The notes: generated by a model from the sequence alone, not told the origin. Shown: positions 8,285 to 19,819, counted from the stretch's first letter. The stretch: DNA of 64,000 bases from JADKAV01 sp963704075 (GCA_963704075.1 CAVPGV010000010.1:83068-147067), one strand, 5' to 3'. Numbers and translations are program-made.

Positions 8285-9359
8285 ATGACTGAACTCACCG
8301 ATCGCGACGTACTCGGCATGCGACTGGCGAACCTGCGCTTGAGCGTGCCCGGTCGCAGCCCCGCCGACCTCGTGGACTGGTTCGGGGCGATGCAGGCCCA
8401 GGATCTGGCCAGCGGAAAATGGTCGCTGGGTGTGCGCATTCCCGGCAGCAGCGAGGCGGACATCGACGCGGCGCTGGCCGCGGGCGAGGTAATACGCACC
8501 TGGCCGATGCGCGGAACCATTCACTTGATCCACCCGCAGAACGCGCGCTGGATGCTCGAACTCACCGGCTCCCGGGCGCTCATGGGCCTGCGGAAGCGCT
8601 GGGACTACCTCGGGCTGGACCGCAAGACCGTCGACCGGGCCGCGGACGTGCTGGGTGATGCTTTGCGAGGCGGCACGCGGCTCACCCGCGGGCAGTGCCT
8701 GGACGTGTTGTCCGACGCGGGGATCGAGACCGGGCCAGGGCGTTCGTACCACCTCCTGTGGCACACCGCCCAGACCGGGGTGACCTGCATCGGGCCGAAC
8801 GAGGGCAAGGAGCAGACCTTCGTCCTGCTCGAGGATTGGGCTCCCGAGCAACGCGCGCCGGACCGGCAGGAGGCGCTGACCCTCATCGCGCAGATGTACT
8901 TCCAAAGCCACGGACCGACCACGCGGGCGGACTTCCAGGGGTGGACCGGCCTGACGGCGACGGATGCGAGAAGCGGCCATCGACCAGGCAGACCTGCAAC
9001 GCGCGACTTGGGCCGGCCGGGAGGTCTTCTACGTCGACTCTGAACGCCCAGAACCGCCCAGGGCCCTGCTTCTGCCCGGGTTCGACGAATACATGCTGGG
9101 CTACAAGGACCGCGGGCTGTTCCTCCATCCCGTTGACAGCGACAAGATCGTGCCCGGCGGAAACGGGATGTTCAAGGCGACCGTGGTGGAAAGTGGGACG
9201 GTCGTGGGCACCTGGCATCGGAAGCCTCTGTCCAAGACCCTCAGAGTCACGATCAGCGCGTTCGCACCCCTCACGAAGACAACCCGAAAAGCGATCGAAA
9301 CGCGCGCCCACGAGTATGCGTCCTACGCGGGCCGAGCACTCGACCTGCGCTTCGACTGA
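8285..9359 (+). CDS. Winged-helix DNA-binding protein, AlkZ-like (apparent frameshift)
   Basis: A protein of the HTH_42/AlkZ family, whose characterised members are DNA glycosylases for crosslinks and alkylated bases. Typical features: QAQDLASGKWSLGVRIPG, RGTIHLIHPQNARWML, and in the C-terminal half LLPGFDEYMLGYKDR and GGNGMFKATVVESGTVVGTW. The first part is read from 8285 to about 8962, the second from about 8966 to 9359, one frame further on. The junction is in GATGCGAGAAG (8963-8972) and looks like a single extra base. The neighbouring Mpg glycosylase makes a repair role likely. Confidence 0.8.
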
Positions 9360-9438
9360 CACCGACCCGGACACGCACGACGCCAGCCTCCCTGATCGGG
9401 CGCTCGACTGCCGATAGCGTCACCTGCCGGGAGGTCCC

Positions 9439-10575
9439 ATGTCCAAAACCCCGGCCACGCCACCACCCGGTCTCGAACCGGGTGCCTTGAGCGGTCCCTT
9501 GGGCCAATGGATGCGTCGCCCCCTCCCTCCGTGGAGTGCCCACGCCTTCGTCGTCTTCATCCTGCTGGTTCTGACCACGTGGGCGGCGACAACCATGCTC
9601 GGCCGCGTGCGGTACCTCCTGTGGTGGGGGCTGGTCGCCGCCTTCCTGTATTTCGCGATGGCGCCCGCGGTGGATTGGCTGGTACGCAAAGGACTCAAGC
9701 GGGGCCTGGCCACCGGCGTCGTGATGCTGGGGCTGATCCTCAGTGTCCTGGTCCTGCTGATCGCTATGACGCCGTTGATCGTCAGCGAGACGGAGGCAAT
9801 GATCGCGGACGTCCCCGGCATGATCAACAACCTGAAGGACTTCGCCGGCCATTTCGGTGTGAACCTGGACGCACCGGGCACCGGGCAGCAGGCACAGTCG
9901 GCACTGTCGGCCCTCCAGGGGCATCTGCCCGATCTCGCCGGGGGCGCGCTGAGTGTGACCAGCGCCGTGCTCGGTGGCTTGTTCGAGTTCTTCGTGATCC
10001 TGCTCTTCACGTTCTTCCTGCTGGCCAACCAGGACACGTTCCGACGCTTCCTGCTGTCCCTGATGGCGCCCGGCACCCAGAGCCTGGTCGGCCAGGCGTG
10101 GGACATCGCCGTGTTCAAGACCGGTGGCTACCTGTATTCGCGCATCCTCACCGCGTTCCTGGCGGGTTCCGTCGTGGGAGTGGCACTCTGGCTGCTCGAC
10201 TGCCCGTATGCCCTGGCCCTGGCGATCTGGTACGGCCTGGTCTCGCAGTTCCTGCCGATGATCGGCACGTACGTGGCAGCTGCGCTGCCCCTGCTGATCC
10301 TGCTCACCCGCGACCCCGCCGATGCCCTCATCTTCGTGATCGTGCTCGCCGCCTGGGTGCCGTTCCAGGACTACGTGATCAGCCCACGGGTGTCCGCCAA
10401 GACGATGCAACTCTCGCCGGCCGCCGCCGTGATCTCCCTGCTCATCGGAGGGGCGGTGTTCGGGCCGCTGGGCGCTTTCCTGGCCCTGCCCGCGGCCGCC
10501 GTGATCCAGAGCGTGGCGACCGCCTTCTTCCCGCGCCACACCGTCGTGGAGAGCGCGGCGGTCCGCGGGACCTGA
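9439..10575 (+). CDS. AI-2E family transporter
   Basis: A 378-aa integral membrane protein of the AI-2E/UPF0118 exporter family. About eight hydrophobic segments occur, with the usual soluble insert between the third and fourth (residues about 110-170). The C-terminal half has the family patterns WYGLVSQFLPMIGTYVAAALP, seen here in parts, and DYVISPRVSAKTMQLSP, followed by GAVFGPLGAFLALPAAA. GGGAGGT lies 5 nt before the ATG. Substrates in this family include sodium/proton exchange and small signals; none can be assigned. Confidence 0.85.
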   Translation: MSKTPATPPPGLEPGALSGPLGQWMRRPLPPWSAHAFVVFILLVLTTWAATTMLGRVRYLLWWGLVAAFLYFAMAPAVDWLVRKGLKRGLATGVVMLGLILSVLVLLIAMTPLIVSETEAMIADVPGMINNLKDFAGHFGVNLDAPGTGQQAQSALSALQGHLPDLAGGALSVTSAVLGGLFEFFVILLFTFFLLANQDTFRRFLLSLMAPGTQSLVGQAWDIAVFKTGGYLYSRILTAFLAGSVVGVALWLLDCPYALALAIWYGLVSQFLPMIGTYVAAALPLLILLTRDPADALIFVIVLAAWVPFQDYVISPRVSAKTMQLSPAAAVISLLIGGAVFGPLGAFLALPAAAVIQSVATAFFPRHTVVESAAVRGT

Positions 10576-10872
10576 ACACCGGCGCGCGAAAAACGCGGTA
10601 GGACAGTCCGGCGTAGCCGCGAACACGGTTGCGACGAACCTCCCCGGCTCTACGCAGAAAGGCTCGGTCAGGCCGCTGCATCACGGGCAATGCGGCTCTG
10701 GCGTGGCACACATCGGTGGGGCAGAACGGCGAATGAACTCGCGAATCACCCCACGCCGGCGGCGGCTCGACGCCTTCGGACGGTGAGCTCGACATCAGCC
10801 GCCTGCGCAGGTGCAGCCGACTCCGGCCGGTGCACGGCCGCGGACCGGGCATGAACTCCCCTCGCCGCGCCG

Positions 10873-11466
10873 CTAGTCCCGGACTGCGAGGACCACCGTG
10901 TCCAATGCGACCGCCCCATCGACGGGACGCTGGGCCAGTTCGGCCACCTCGATGCGCAACTCCGACAGTGCGTCCACCGTGTTCTCCACCGTGTAGCAGA
11001 CCTCGGGATCGGGCGGACCACCGTGACCGTTCTCGACATTGGCCTTGTCATGAGCCACCACGAAGACCGCACCGCCTGGCTGCAGCCACTCGGCGGCGCG
11101 GCGCAGGATCCGGGCCTGGTGCTCGTCGGGAACCTGCAGGTACGACAGCAGAACCAGGTCGACCGCAGTCGTGGGGTGGTATCGGTCGACGTCGCTGACG
11201 ACCGTGGCCAGTTCGGCCTGCGCCTCGAAGGCCATCGCGCGGGCTTTGGCGAGTCCCACCTCTGAGAAGTCGACCGCGGTGACGTCCCACCCCTGCGTGG
11301 CCAGCCACACCGCATTGCGGCCCTCGCCGGCGCCGAGGTCTATGGCCGTACCGGGGGTCCGGTCGCTCAAGTACTGCGCCACGAACAGGTTCGGCGTCGC
11401 ACTCCAGACCAATTCGGAATCCTGATACCGGTCGTCCCACCCTTGTGCATCCACGCCGCCATTCAA
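10873..11466 (-). CDS. Class I SAM-dependent methyltransferase
   Basis: A 197-aa methyltransferase of the small thiopurine/tellurite-resistance-like type. Motif I is AIDLGAGEGRNAVWLA (about residues 41-56), motif II VTAVDFSEVGLAKA, and motif IV DLVLLSYLQVP. The start MNGGVDAQGWDDRYQDSELVW is normal for the group (WDxRY near the N-terminus). It is divergent from pgm with 27 bp between starts, so the two share a promoter region. Substrate unknown. Confidence 0.8.
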   Translation of the reverse strand: MNGGVDAQGWDDRYQDSELVWSATPNLFVAQYLSDRTPGTAIDLGAGEGRNAVWLATQGWDVTAVDFSEVGLAKARAMAFEAQAELATVVSDVDRYHPTTAVDLVLLSYLQVPDEHQARILRRAAEWLQPGGAVFVVAHDKANVENGHGGPPDPEVCYTVENTVDALSELRIEVAELAQRPVDGAVALDTVVLAVRD

Positions 11467-11480
11467 TCAGCCACTCGGAC

Positions 11481-11486
11481 TACCCT
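11481..11486 (+). promoter_or_regulatory. -10 element upstream of pgm
   Basis: TACCCT lies 7 nt before the pgm ATG at 11494 without an intervening ribosome site, as expected for a leaderless transcript. Confidence 0.45.
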
Positions 11487-11493
11487 GCGAATC

Positions 11494-13112
<1,619 letters not shown>

Positions 13113-13116
<4 letters not shown>

Positions 13117-13745
13117 GTGCGATCGTGCTGGGCGCCGGCCCCGGCCTCGGAATGGCGCTCGCACGCGCCTACGGCCAGACCGGCCGCCCAGTCGCGATCG
13201 TCGCCCGCCGCCGGGAAGCCGTCGAGGTATACGCGGCATCGCTGACCGGAGTCGACGCGCTCGGGCTCACTGCGGATCTGGGCGATCCGGAAGCGGTGGC
13301 GTCGGTGATCCGCGAGGCCGCAGACCGGCTCGGGGCTCCCGACATCGTCCATTACAACGCCTCGACCATGGTCCAGGGGACTCCCAGCCAGGTGCCACTC
13401 GCCGGGGTCGAACAGGCCTGGCGGGTGGGTTGTCTGGGGGCATGGGCGGCTTTGCAGGCCTCGGTCCCCGTGATGCCGACCGGATCGGCGTTCTTCGTCA
13501 CCGGGGGCGGGCTGGCGCTGGATCCTTGGCCGTCGGCCAGCGCGTTGGCTGCGGCGAAGGCCGCATTGCGCAGCCTGGTGCACTCCGCCGCCAAGGAACT
13601 GACGGACATCCGGGTGGCGATGATCACCGTGTCCGGAGTCATCGCCCAGGACACCGCATTGTCCCCCGACGAGATCGCCCGGCACTTCCTCGGTCTGCTC
13701 GAACAGACCCATCCCGCGGTGGAGACTGTGCTCCCGAGCGCCTAA
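13113..13745 (+). CDS. SDR-like protein lacking the catalytic tyrosine
   Basis: A 210-aa Rossmann protein of the short-chain dehydrogenase superfamily. The nucleotide-binding glycine motif is AGPGLGMALARAYG (near residues 8-21). The segment that should hold YxxxK reads SASALAAAKAALRSL, so lysine is kept but leucine replaces tyrosine. It may therefore bind a nucleotide without normal oxidoreductase chemistry. It is translationally coupled to pgm (ATGA overlap), which points to a sugar-related or regulatory role. Confidence 0.75.
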
Positions 13746-13755
13746 CTTGGTGCGT

Positions 13756-14160
13756 ATGCTTCGCGTGCTGATTCTGCTGGCCCTCGTCGGGTTCGCCGTG
13801 TACGTGGTGCTGAAGCTGGTCAATCAAGCCCCCAACGCCGCCGCGATCCGCACGACGGCCCGACGCGCGGACCAGGCGTTGCCGCCCATCGATGTTGGCG
13901 ACTTCGAACAGGCCGCCGCCATTGCCACCGGGCCCGACAAGGGGCTCGGCGTTCTGCGGCTGACGCCGAGCCAACTGATCTTCGCCAGCGGTTCCGGGCG
14001 GATCATCACCATTGAACGTTTCGACATCACCGGCGTCAGCGCCACTACACACCTACCCGACCGGGAGAGCGCCAGACCGGTGCTGGCCGTCACCACCCCT
14101 GAGAGGTCCCACTACTTCGCCGTCGACGACCCGGCCGCCTGGGAGCGCCGCTTGCTCTGA
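13756..14160 (+). CDS. Membrane-anchored conserved hypothetical protein
   Basis: A 134-aa protein with one N-terminal transmembrane segment (LRVLILLALVGFAVYVVLKL, residues about 2-21) and a soluble domain that resembles a small beta-rich, PH-like fold (GLGVLRLTPSQLIFASG, then ITIERFDITGVSATTHL). The function is unknown. Its last 49 bp overlap the 3' end of the convergent acetyltransferase gene. Confidence 0.65.
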   Translation: MLRVLILLALVGFAVYVVLKLVNQAPNAAAIRTTARRADQALPPIDVGDFEQAAAIATGPDKGLGVLRLTPSQLIFASGSGRIITIERFDITGVSATTHLPDRESARPVLAVTTPERSHYFAVDDPAAWERRLL

Positions 14161-14663
14161 GGGGGAGCGGCCTGGAGTTCCAGGACCATCCTGGTGTTGC
14201 CCAGAGTGTTGGGCCGGACCCGATCCAGGTCCAGGAACTCCGCGACCCCCTCGTCGACCGATTGCAGCAACTCCTCGTACACCCGGGTCTCGACCCCCCG
14301 CTCGTTGAACTCCTCGAAACCGAAGGCCGCGAAGAACTCGGTTTCGAACGTCAGACAGAAGACCCGGCTGACCCCCAGGTCACGGGCCCGTCCGACCAGG
14401 GCGGCCAGCACAGAGGAACCGATCCCGCGGCGCATCATGTGCGGCAGCACGGCCAGCGTGCGGACCTCGGCGAGGTCCTCCCACATCACATGCAGCGCCC
14501 CGCAGCCCACGATCGCCCCGTCGTCGTCCGCCACGAAGAAGTCGGTCACATCCTCGTACAACGCCACGGTCGCCTTGGAGAGCAACCGGCGGTCCGGCGC
14601 GTACTGGTCGATGAGGGCCCGGATGGTCCGCACATCCGAGGTTCGTGCGGGACGGATCTGCAT
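14112..14663 (-). CDS. argA: Amino-acid N-acetyltransferase (ArgA-like GNAT)
   Basis: A 183-aa single-domain GNAT protein similar to the actinobacterial N-acetylglutamate synthase (Rv2747 type), which starts arginine synthesis. It begins MQIRPARTSDVRTIRALID and has the CoA-binding segment VLPHMMRRGIGSSVLAALV and the family FCLTFETEFFAAFGFEEF stretch. The C-terminal 16 residues are encoded opposite the convergent neighbour and look poorly conserved. The ArgA assignment rests on these blocks; a related amino-acid acetyltransferase is possible. Confidence 0.75.
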   Translation of the reverse strand: MQIRPARTSDVRTIRALIDQYAPDRRLLSKATVALYEDVTDFFVADDDGAIVGCGALHVMWEDLAEVRTLAVLPHMMRRGIGSSVLAALVGRARDLGVSRVFCLTFETEFFAAFGFEEFNERGVETRVYEELLQSVDEGVAEFLDLDRVRPNTLGNTRMVLELQAAPPQSKRRSQAAGSSTAK

Positions 14664-14750
14664 GCTTCAAGTGTTCCGCGCGGGGTCGACGGGTTCGACG
14701 GTGGGTGGGCGGATGTGCGGTTGGGCGTCCCGGGACCGCGATCCGCTTCG

Positions 14751-14898
14751 TGTGCCCGCACAACAGCCGTTGGACTTACGCACAACCGTTGGACAAACGC
14801 ACAACCGTGAGGAAAACCGCCCGTTGGACTCGTCTGTACCGGACTCCAACGCCGGTGCCGACTCCCACGCCTGTACCCATCCCGACGCCTGCCCGACC
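14751..14898. repeat. 19-bp palindromic array, locus B
   Basis: Units at 14769-14787 (GTTGGACTTACGCACAACC) and 14788-14806 (GTTGGACAAACGCACAACC) face an inverted unit at 14832-14850. Two more inverted, 18-bp decayed units follow at 14851-14868 and 14869-14886. The centre is degenerate and 25 bp rather than 31 bp. The array starts about 20 bp 3' of the coaX stop and lies about 90 bp upstream of argA. Confidence 0.8.
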
Positions 14899-14917
14899 AC
14901 GCGTCGCCCGCCGACGC

Positions 14918-15670
14918 TCACCGGTTCTTCTGGAAGACCAACCGCAGGCCGATCAACGTGAGGTCCGGCTCGTGGGCGGTGATGGTGCGCGATTCAGGCA
15001 GCACGATCGGCGCCAGCCCACCGGTGGCGATGACCGCCTCCAGCGCGACCTCTTCGCGGATCCGGTCGACAAGGCCGTCCACCTGACCGGCGAACCCGTA
15101 CAAGGCGCCGGATTGCAGCGCCTCGACGGTGTTCTTGCCGATCACCGAACGGGGCGCGACGAGTTCCACCTTTCGCAAGGCCGCAGCCCTCGAAGCGAGC
15201 GCATCGAGCGAGATCTCGATGCCCGGGGCCAGCGCGCCGCCCAGGAACTCCCCCTTCGCAGACACCACGTCGAGGTTGGTGGAGGTCCCGAAGTCCACCA
15301 CGACGCACGGCCCGCCGTAGAGCGCGTGCGCGGCCAGCGTGTTGACGATGCGGTCCGCGCCGACCTCTTTGGGGTTGTCGGTCAGGATCGGCACACCGGT
15401 CTTGGTGCCCGGCTCGACGATGACGGTGCGCACATCCGGGTAGTACTCACTGATCATCCACCGGATCTCGCGCAGCACCGCGGGCACGGTGGAACACAGG
15501 GCGATGCCGTCGATGTCCGGCTCACCGCGCAGCAGTGCGCGGAACATGATGTACATCTCGTCGGCCGTAGCCCGGGGGTCGGTCTTCACACGGAACGACC
15601 GGTGCAGATCCTCACCGTCGAACATGCCGAGCACCGTGTTCGTGTTCCCGATGTCAATCGTGAGCAGCAT
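14918..15670 (-). CDS. coaX: Type III pantothenate kinase
   Basis: A 250-aa kinase for the first step of coenzyme A synthesis. It has the acetate-kinase-fold motifs DIGNTNT (residues 5-11), EVGADRIVN, and CVVVDFGTSTNLDVV, plus the GGALAPGIEISLDAL loop. The ATG at 15670 follows GGAGGTG at proper spacing; a longer in-frame extension is not conserved. The gene starts inside the 3' end of nadC (17-bp overlap) and is last in the operon, so pantothenate made through PanC feeds CoaX. Confidence 0.93.
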   Translation of the reverse strand: MLLTIDIGNTNTVLGMFDGEDLHRSFRVKTDPRATADEMYIMFRALLRGEPDIDGIALCSTVPAVLREIRWMISEYYPDVRTVIVEPGTKTGVPILTDNPKEVGADRIVNTLAAHALYGGPCVVVDFGTSTNLDVVSAKGEFLGGALAPGIEISLDALASRAAALRKVELVAPRSVIGKNTVEALQSGALYGFAGQVDGLVDRIREEVALEAVIATGGLAPIVLPESRTITAHEPDLTLIGLRLVFQKNR

Positions 15671-16576
15671 TCCGCACCTCCAAAAGTTGTTCCCCCACGT
15701 GGCGAGCAGGCTCATCCATCGGCAGAGGCACCTCCCGCAGGTCGGCGCCGATGTCCAGCACCTTCACCGAGTGTGTCAACGCTCCCACCGCGACGTAGTC
15801 GACGCCGGTCGTGGCGACCTCCGCCGCGTTGGCGAACGTCAGACCCCCGGAGGCCTCGAGCCGGGCACGTCCTCCGGTCAGTTCCACCGCCTGCCGCATC
15901 TGTTCGACGGTGAAGTTGTCGAGCAGGACGAGGTCGGCGCCGGCCTCGAGCACCTCCTCGAGCTGCTCGAGGGAGTCAACCTCGACCTCGACCGCGGTGC
16001 CGGGGAACTGCTCGCGCACCGCTCGGAAGGCCGCCGCCACGCCACCGGCGGCGACCACGTGGTTGTCCTTGATCAGGGCGGCGTCCGACAGCGACATCCG
16101 GTGGTTCACCCCGCCCCCGCAGCGGACCGCGTACTTCTGCAGCGCCCGCAAGCCGGGCAGGGTCTTGCGGGTATCGCGCACCCGCGGGCCGTCCGGGCCG
16201 AGCACCTCGGCCCACCGCGCGGTGGCTGTCGCGATCCCGGAGAGGTGGGTGAGCAGATTCAGGGCCGTGCGTTCGGCGGTGAGCAGGTCACGGGTGGGGC
16301 CCTGGGCGCTGAGCAGAACCTCCCCCGCGGTGATCGCCCGCCCGTCGCGGGTGTGCAGCGTGACGTCGATCGGACCGACGGTCTCGAACACCCGGCGGGC
16401 GACATCCAGTCCCGCCACGACCCCGGGCTCCCGGGCCACCAGATCGAGTTGGGAGCGGTGATCCGTCGGGGATCGTGGCCAGTGACGTCACATCCGGGCC
16501 GTCGGCGAGATCCTCGGCCAACCCGGCGCTGGATGACCCGGTCCACCTCGGAATCGGCAACACCCTCGATGCTCAC
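15654..16576 (-). CDS. nadC: Nicotinate-nucleotide pyrophosphorylase (two apparent frameshifts)
   Basis: NadC converts quinolinate and PRPP to nicotinate mononucleotide. The long downstream segment (from about 16450) is normal: AGEVLLSAQGPTRDLL, ERTALNLLTHLSGIAT, TRKTLPGLRALQKYAV, and LDNFTVEQMRQAV. The N-terminus is split over three frames: GTG 16576 reads VSIEGVADSEVDRVIQ; after 16523-16528 the frame giving GLAEDLADGPDVTSLAT continues; after 16451-16454 the frame giving QLDLVAREPGVVAG takes over. Each switch looks like one extra base in a short C or G run. The GTG overlaps the nadB stop. An intact gene is expected in the living organism. Confidence 0.85.
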
Positions 16577-18165
16577 AGTTCGGCCTCCTCGGTCACCATG
16601 TGTCCATCCACCACCTGGGTCTGCAGACGCACCAGCCACCGGTCGCTGGCATCGGGGAAGTCCTCGCGCCAGTGCGAACCGCGGGTCTCCTCGCGCAGCA
16701 GCGCGGCCTGTGTCAGCGCACGGCCCACGAACAGCAGGTTCGTCATCTCCCAGGAGGCTGTGGACGGTTCCCCCGCACTGACCTGATCCAGCGCGTCCAG
16801 GGTCGTCGACAACGACTGGGCACTGCGCAGCACGCCAGCGCCTTCGGTCATGGATTGCTGGAAGCGGTGCCGGGCACCGGCGTCGGCGGTCCATGGGCGC
16901 TGCTTGTCCACGGGATCCCGGCGCTCGTAGGGCTGACCGGCGAGCACCTCGGCGATCCGGTCGGCGAAGACCAGCCCCTCCAGCAGGGAGTTGCTCGCCA
17001 GACGGTTGGCGCCGTGCACCCCGGTGCATGAGCACTCTCCGCAGGCGTACAGACCTGGCACCGAGGTACGGCCCCACAGGTCGGTCCGCAGCCCGCCGGA
17101 GTGGTAGTGCTGCGCGGGAGCCACCGGGATCAGGTCCAGCCCCGGGTCGATCCCGTGCTCCAGACACGTCGCCAGAATCGTCGGGAACCGCTTGGCCCAA
17201 TCGATCTTGCGGCCGTCGAGCCACACGTGCTCGGTTCCTTGGGCTCGCATCGTGCGCATGATTGCTTTGGCCACGACGTCGCGGGGCGCGAGTTCCTCCA
17301 ACGGATGCACCCCGGCCATGAATCGGTGACCGGTGTCGTCGAGCAGCACCGCACCCTCACCACGGACGGCCTCCGAGACCAACGGCTGCTGACCGATGGC
17401 TCTGGGACCCAGGTACATCACGGTGGGGTGGAACTGGACGAACTCCATGTCGGCCACCACCGCACCGGCCCGCATCCCCAGCCCGATGCCATCGCCGGTG
17501 GCCACCGTCGGGTTCGTGGAAGCGGTGAAGACCTGTCCGATCCCACCGGTCGCCAACACCACTGCTGGCGCGAGGATCGCGCCCACGCCGCCGATCTGCC
17601 CCTCGCCCATGACGTGCAACGTCACACCTTGAGTGCACCCCTGATCGTCCTGCAGGAGATCAAGAACCAGGGCATGTTCGATCACGCGGATGCGCTGGCC
17701 GACTTCCGCCACCAGCGCCCGCAGGATCTCGGCCCCAGTCGCATCCCCGCCGGCGTGGGCGATCCGGTCGGTGAGGTGTCCGCCTTCCCGGGTCAGGGCG
17801 ATGTCTCCTTCGGGGGTGCGGTCGAACTCCGCACCCCAGCCGATGAGCCGCCGAACAGCGGCGGGACCGGACTCGACCAAGACCCGCACCGCATCCGGAT
17901 CGCACAACCCGGCTCCGGCCACGAGGGTGTCGTCCATGTGCGCCTGTGGGCTGTCCCCGGCACCGAGCGCCGCGGCGATCCCACCCTGCGCCCACCGGGT
18001 CGATCCCACGTCGACCAGCGACTTGGTCACCACCACCACCTTCAGGCCGGCACGGGAAGCCCTGATCGCGGTGGTCAGACCGGCGATACCGGAGCCCACG
18101 ACGACGACATCGGCGTCGATGAACCAGCCGGGCGGCTCAGCCACCAAGGAGTCGGGCAGTTTCAC
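16573..18165 (-). CDS. nadB: L-aspartate oxidase
   Basis: A 530-aa flavoprotein making iminoaspartate for quinolinate synthesis. The FAD-binding Rossmann motif is VVVVGSGIAGLTTAI (residues 20-34). Other family blocks are STRWAQGGIAAAL, VQFHPTVMYLGP, and the C-terminal flavin site YACGECSCTGVHGANRLASN. The GTG at 18165 overlaps the panC stop, and the TGA overlaps the nadC GTG. No nadA is visible in the window, so quinolinate synthase must be encoded elsewhere. Confidence 0.93.
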   Translation of the reverse strand: MKLPDSLVAEPPGWFIDADVVVVGSGIAGLTTAIRASRAGLKVVVVTKSLVDVGSTRWAQGGIAAALGAGDSPQAHMDDTLVAGAGLCDPDAVRVLVESGPAAVRRLIGWGAEFDRTPEGDIALTREGGHLTDRIAHAGGDATGAEILRALVAEVGQRIRVIEHALVLDLLQDDQGCTQGVTLHVMGEGQIGGVGAILAPAVVLATGGIGQVFTASTNPTVATGDGIGLGMRAGAVVADMEFVQFHPTVMYLGPRAIGQQPLVSEAVRGEGAVLLDDTGHRFMAGVHPLEELAPRDVVAKAIMRTMRAQGTEHVWLDGRKIDWAKRFPTILATCLEHGIDPGLDLIPVAPAQHYHSGGLRTDLWGRTSVPGLYACGECSCTGVHGANRLASNSLLEGLVFADRIAEVLAGQPYERRDPVDKQRPWTADAGARHRFQQSMTEGAGVLRSAQSLSTTLDALDQVSAGEPSTASWEMTNLLFVGRALTQAALLREETRGSHWREDFPDASDRWLVRLQTQVVDGHMVTEEAEL

Positions 18166-18965
18166 ACGGACCTCACTTCCACCGCGCAGTTGTCGAGCAA
18201 GCGGGTCGTCCCGACACGCACGGCGACCAGCAGGCGGCCCTCACCGGGCTGCACGGGTCCCATGTCTGCGGACCGGACCACCGCGTAGTCGACATCCAAA
18301 CCGGCCAGCTGTTCGGCCGCGATCGCGACGATGGTGTCGGCGTCGGTCTCCCGGGCCGCCACCCGCAGGGCCCGCGGAATCGCGGCGGCTTGTCCGCGCT
18401 GCTCGGTCGACAGGTAGACATTGCGGCTCGAGCGCGCCAGGCCGTCGGCTTCGCGCGCGGTCTCGACCCCCACGATGTCCACGTCGAGGTCCAGATCCAT
18501 GACCATCGACCGGATCAGCGTCAGTTGCTGGTAGTCCTTCTCACCGAAGAAGGCGTCGTGGGGACGGGTCAGCTGCAGCAGTTTGAAGACCACGGTCAGC
18601 ATCCCTTCGAAATGCCCGGGTCGGGCGGCACCCTCCAACTGCGTGCCCAGCACGCCGGGGTTGATCGTCACCAGCGGTGGGCGGCGGTACACCTCCGCGA
18701 CCGCAGGGGTGTAGACGGTGTCGACGCCCAGGTTCTCGCACAGTTCCAGGTCCGCCTGCAGGGTCCGGGGATAGCGGTCCAGATCCTCACCCGCGCCGAA
18801 CTGCATCGGGTTGACGAAGATCGTGACGGTCACCTCGTCGTCGCGATCGCGGGCCGCCCGGATCAACGACGCGTGCCCTTCGTGCAGGGCTCCCATCGTC
18901 ATCACCACCCCGCGGCGGCCGCCGGAACCGTAGTCCAGCTCTCTGCGGGACTTCACCACCCTCAC
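18162..18965 (-). CDS. panC: Pantothenate synthetase
   Basis: A 267-aa ligase joining pantoate and beta-alanine with ATP. Signature motifs are MTMGALHEGHASLIRAA (HxGH nucleotidylyl motif, residues about 22-38), FVNPMQFGAGEDLDRYPR, FFGEKDYQQL, and SSRNVYLSTEQR. GTGA overlaps join it to the genes on both sides. panD, often next to it in related genomes, is absent here. Confidence 0.95.
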   Translation of the reverse strand: MRVVKSRRELDYGSGGRRGVVMTMGALHEGHASLIRAARDRDDEVTVTIFVNPMQFGAGEDLDRYPRTLQADLELCENLGVDTVYTPAVAEVYRRPPLVTINPGVLGTQLEGAARPGHFEGMLTVVFKLLQLTRPHDAFFGEKDYQQLTLIRSMVMDLDLDVDIVGVETAREADGLARSSRNVYLSTEQRGQAAAIPRALRVAARETDADTIVAIAAEQLAGLDVDYAVVRSADMGPVQPGEGRLLVAVRVGTTRLLDNCAVEVRSV

Positions 18966-19819
18966 GAGGGTCCACCCAGAGCGTTCAGGAGCCCCTCGGC
19001 GGCGACCGGTTTGAGCAGGCCGTCGGCCAGCGCCCGGTCCGCGGTCAGCCGGGCCATCGCTATGTAGGCGGCCCGCAGTTGGGGGTCGTCGGCGAGCACC
19101 GCGACGTGCGCGGCCACGGTGCTCGCATCACCGCGGACCACCGGTCCGGTCAGGGCGTGGTAGCCCATGCGCAGGGCATTGTCGAGACTGGCCTGCAACA
19201 AGGGTGTGAGAAGCCGGCCGGGCGTGTCGACACCGGCTTCGGTGAGCATCTCCATCCCCGAGGCGACCAGCGTGATCAGATGATTGGCGCTGTGAGCCAG
19301 CGCAGCGTGGTACACCGGGCGGGCGGCTTCCGGAATCCAGATCGGCTCACCACCCATCTCCACGACCAGCGCCTCGGCGGCCATGCGCAGTGGTTCTGCC
19401 GAGGTGACCGCGAACGGCGCGCCGGACAGCCTGTCTGCGTCCAGACTGGTACCAGTCAGCGTCATGGCGGGGTGCAAGGCGAGCGGCAACGCACCTTGCG
19501 CTTGTGCCGGAGCGAGGACCTTGACGCCGTAGCGGCCCGAGCAATGGACCACGAACTGGCCGGGCTTGAAGTCCAAGGCCTGCACCAAGGCCTCGAGCGT
19601 GTCGTCGGGGACCGCCAGCAGCACAAGGTCGCTGCGCTGCACAACCTCGTCGACGTCCATCAGATCGGCCCCGGGCAGCAGCGTCCGCGCGCGTTCCCGG
19701 GACGTCTCGCTGACCGCATGGGCGGCCACTACGGGGTGCCCGGCGCGCGCGAGGGCGGCGCCGAGGGCACTTCCGGCACGGCCCACACCGATCACGCCGA
19801 TGCGTAGGCGAACACTCAC
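18962..19819 (-). CDS. Rossmann-like/DUF2520 oxidoreductase-like protein
   Basis: A 285-aa protein with an N-terminal NAD(P)-binding Rossmann fold (IGVIGVGRAGSALGAALA, residues about 6-23) and a helical DUF2520 domain (residues about 140-280; HPAMTLTG and HSANHLITL). It resembles pyrroline-5-carboxylate or ketopantoate reductase relatives. Its fixed place next to panC in actinobacteria makes ketopantoate reduction a reasonable guess, but it is not classical PanE. GTG at 19819 overlaps the upstream stop. Confidence 0.8.
   Translation of the reverse strand: MSVRLRIGVIGVGRAGSALGAALARAGHPVVAAHAVSETSRERARTLLPGADLMDVDEVVQRSDLVLLAVPDDTLEALVQALDFKPGQFVVHCSGRYGVKVLAPAQAQGALPLALHPAMTLTGTSLDADRLSGAPFAVTSAEPLRMAAEALVVEMGGEPIWIPEAARPVYHAALAHSANHLITLVASGMEMLTEAGVDTPGRLLTPLLQASLDNALRMGYHALTGPVVRGDASTVAAHVAVLADDPQLRAAYIAMARLTADRALADGLLKPVAAEGLLNALGGPS

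Noticed and set aside
9271..10626. 451-codon open frame opposite the AI-2E transporter gene
   Set aside because: Antisense shadow; no hydrophobic pattern or family motif, and the plus-strand gene is well supported.
13743..13748. TAACTT as promoter for the gene at 13756
   Set aside because: It includes the TAA stop of the previous gene, so the match may be due to chance.
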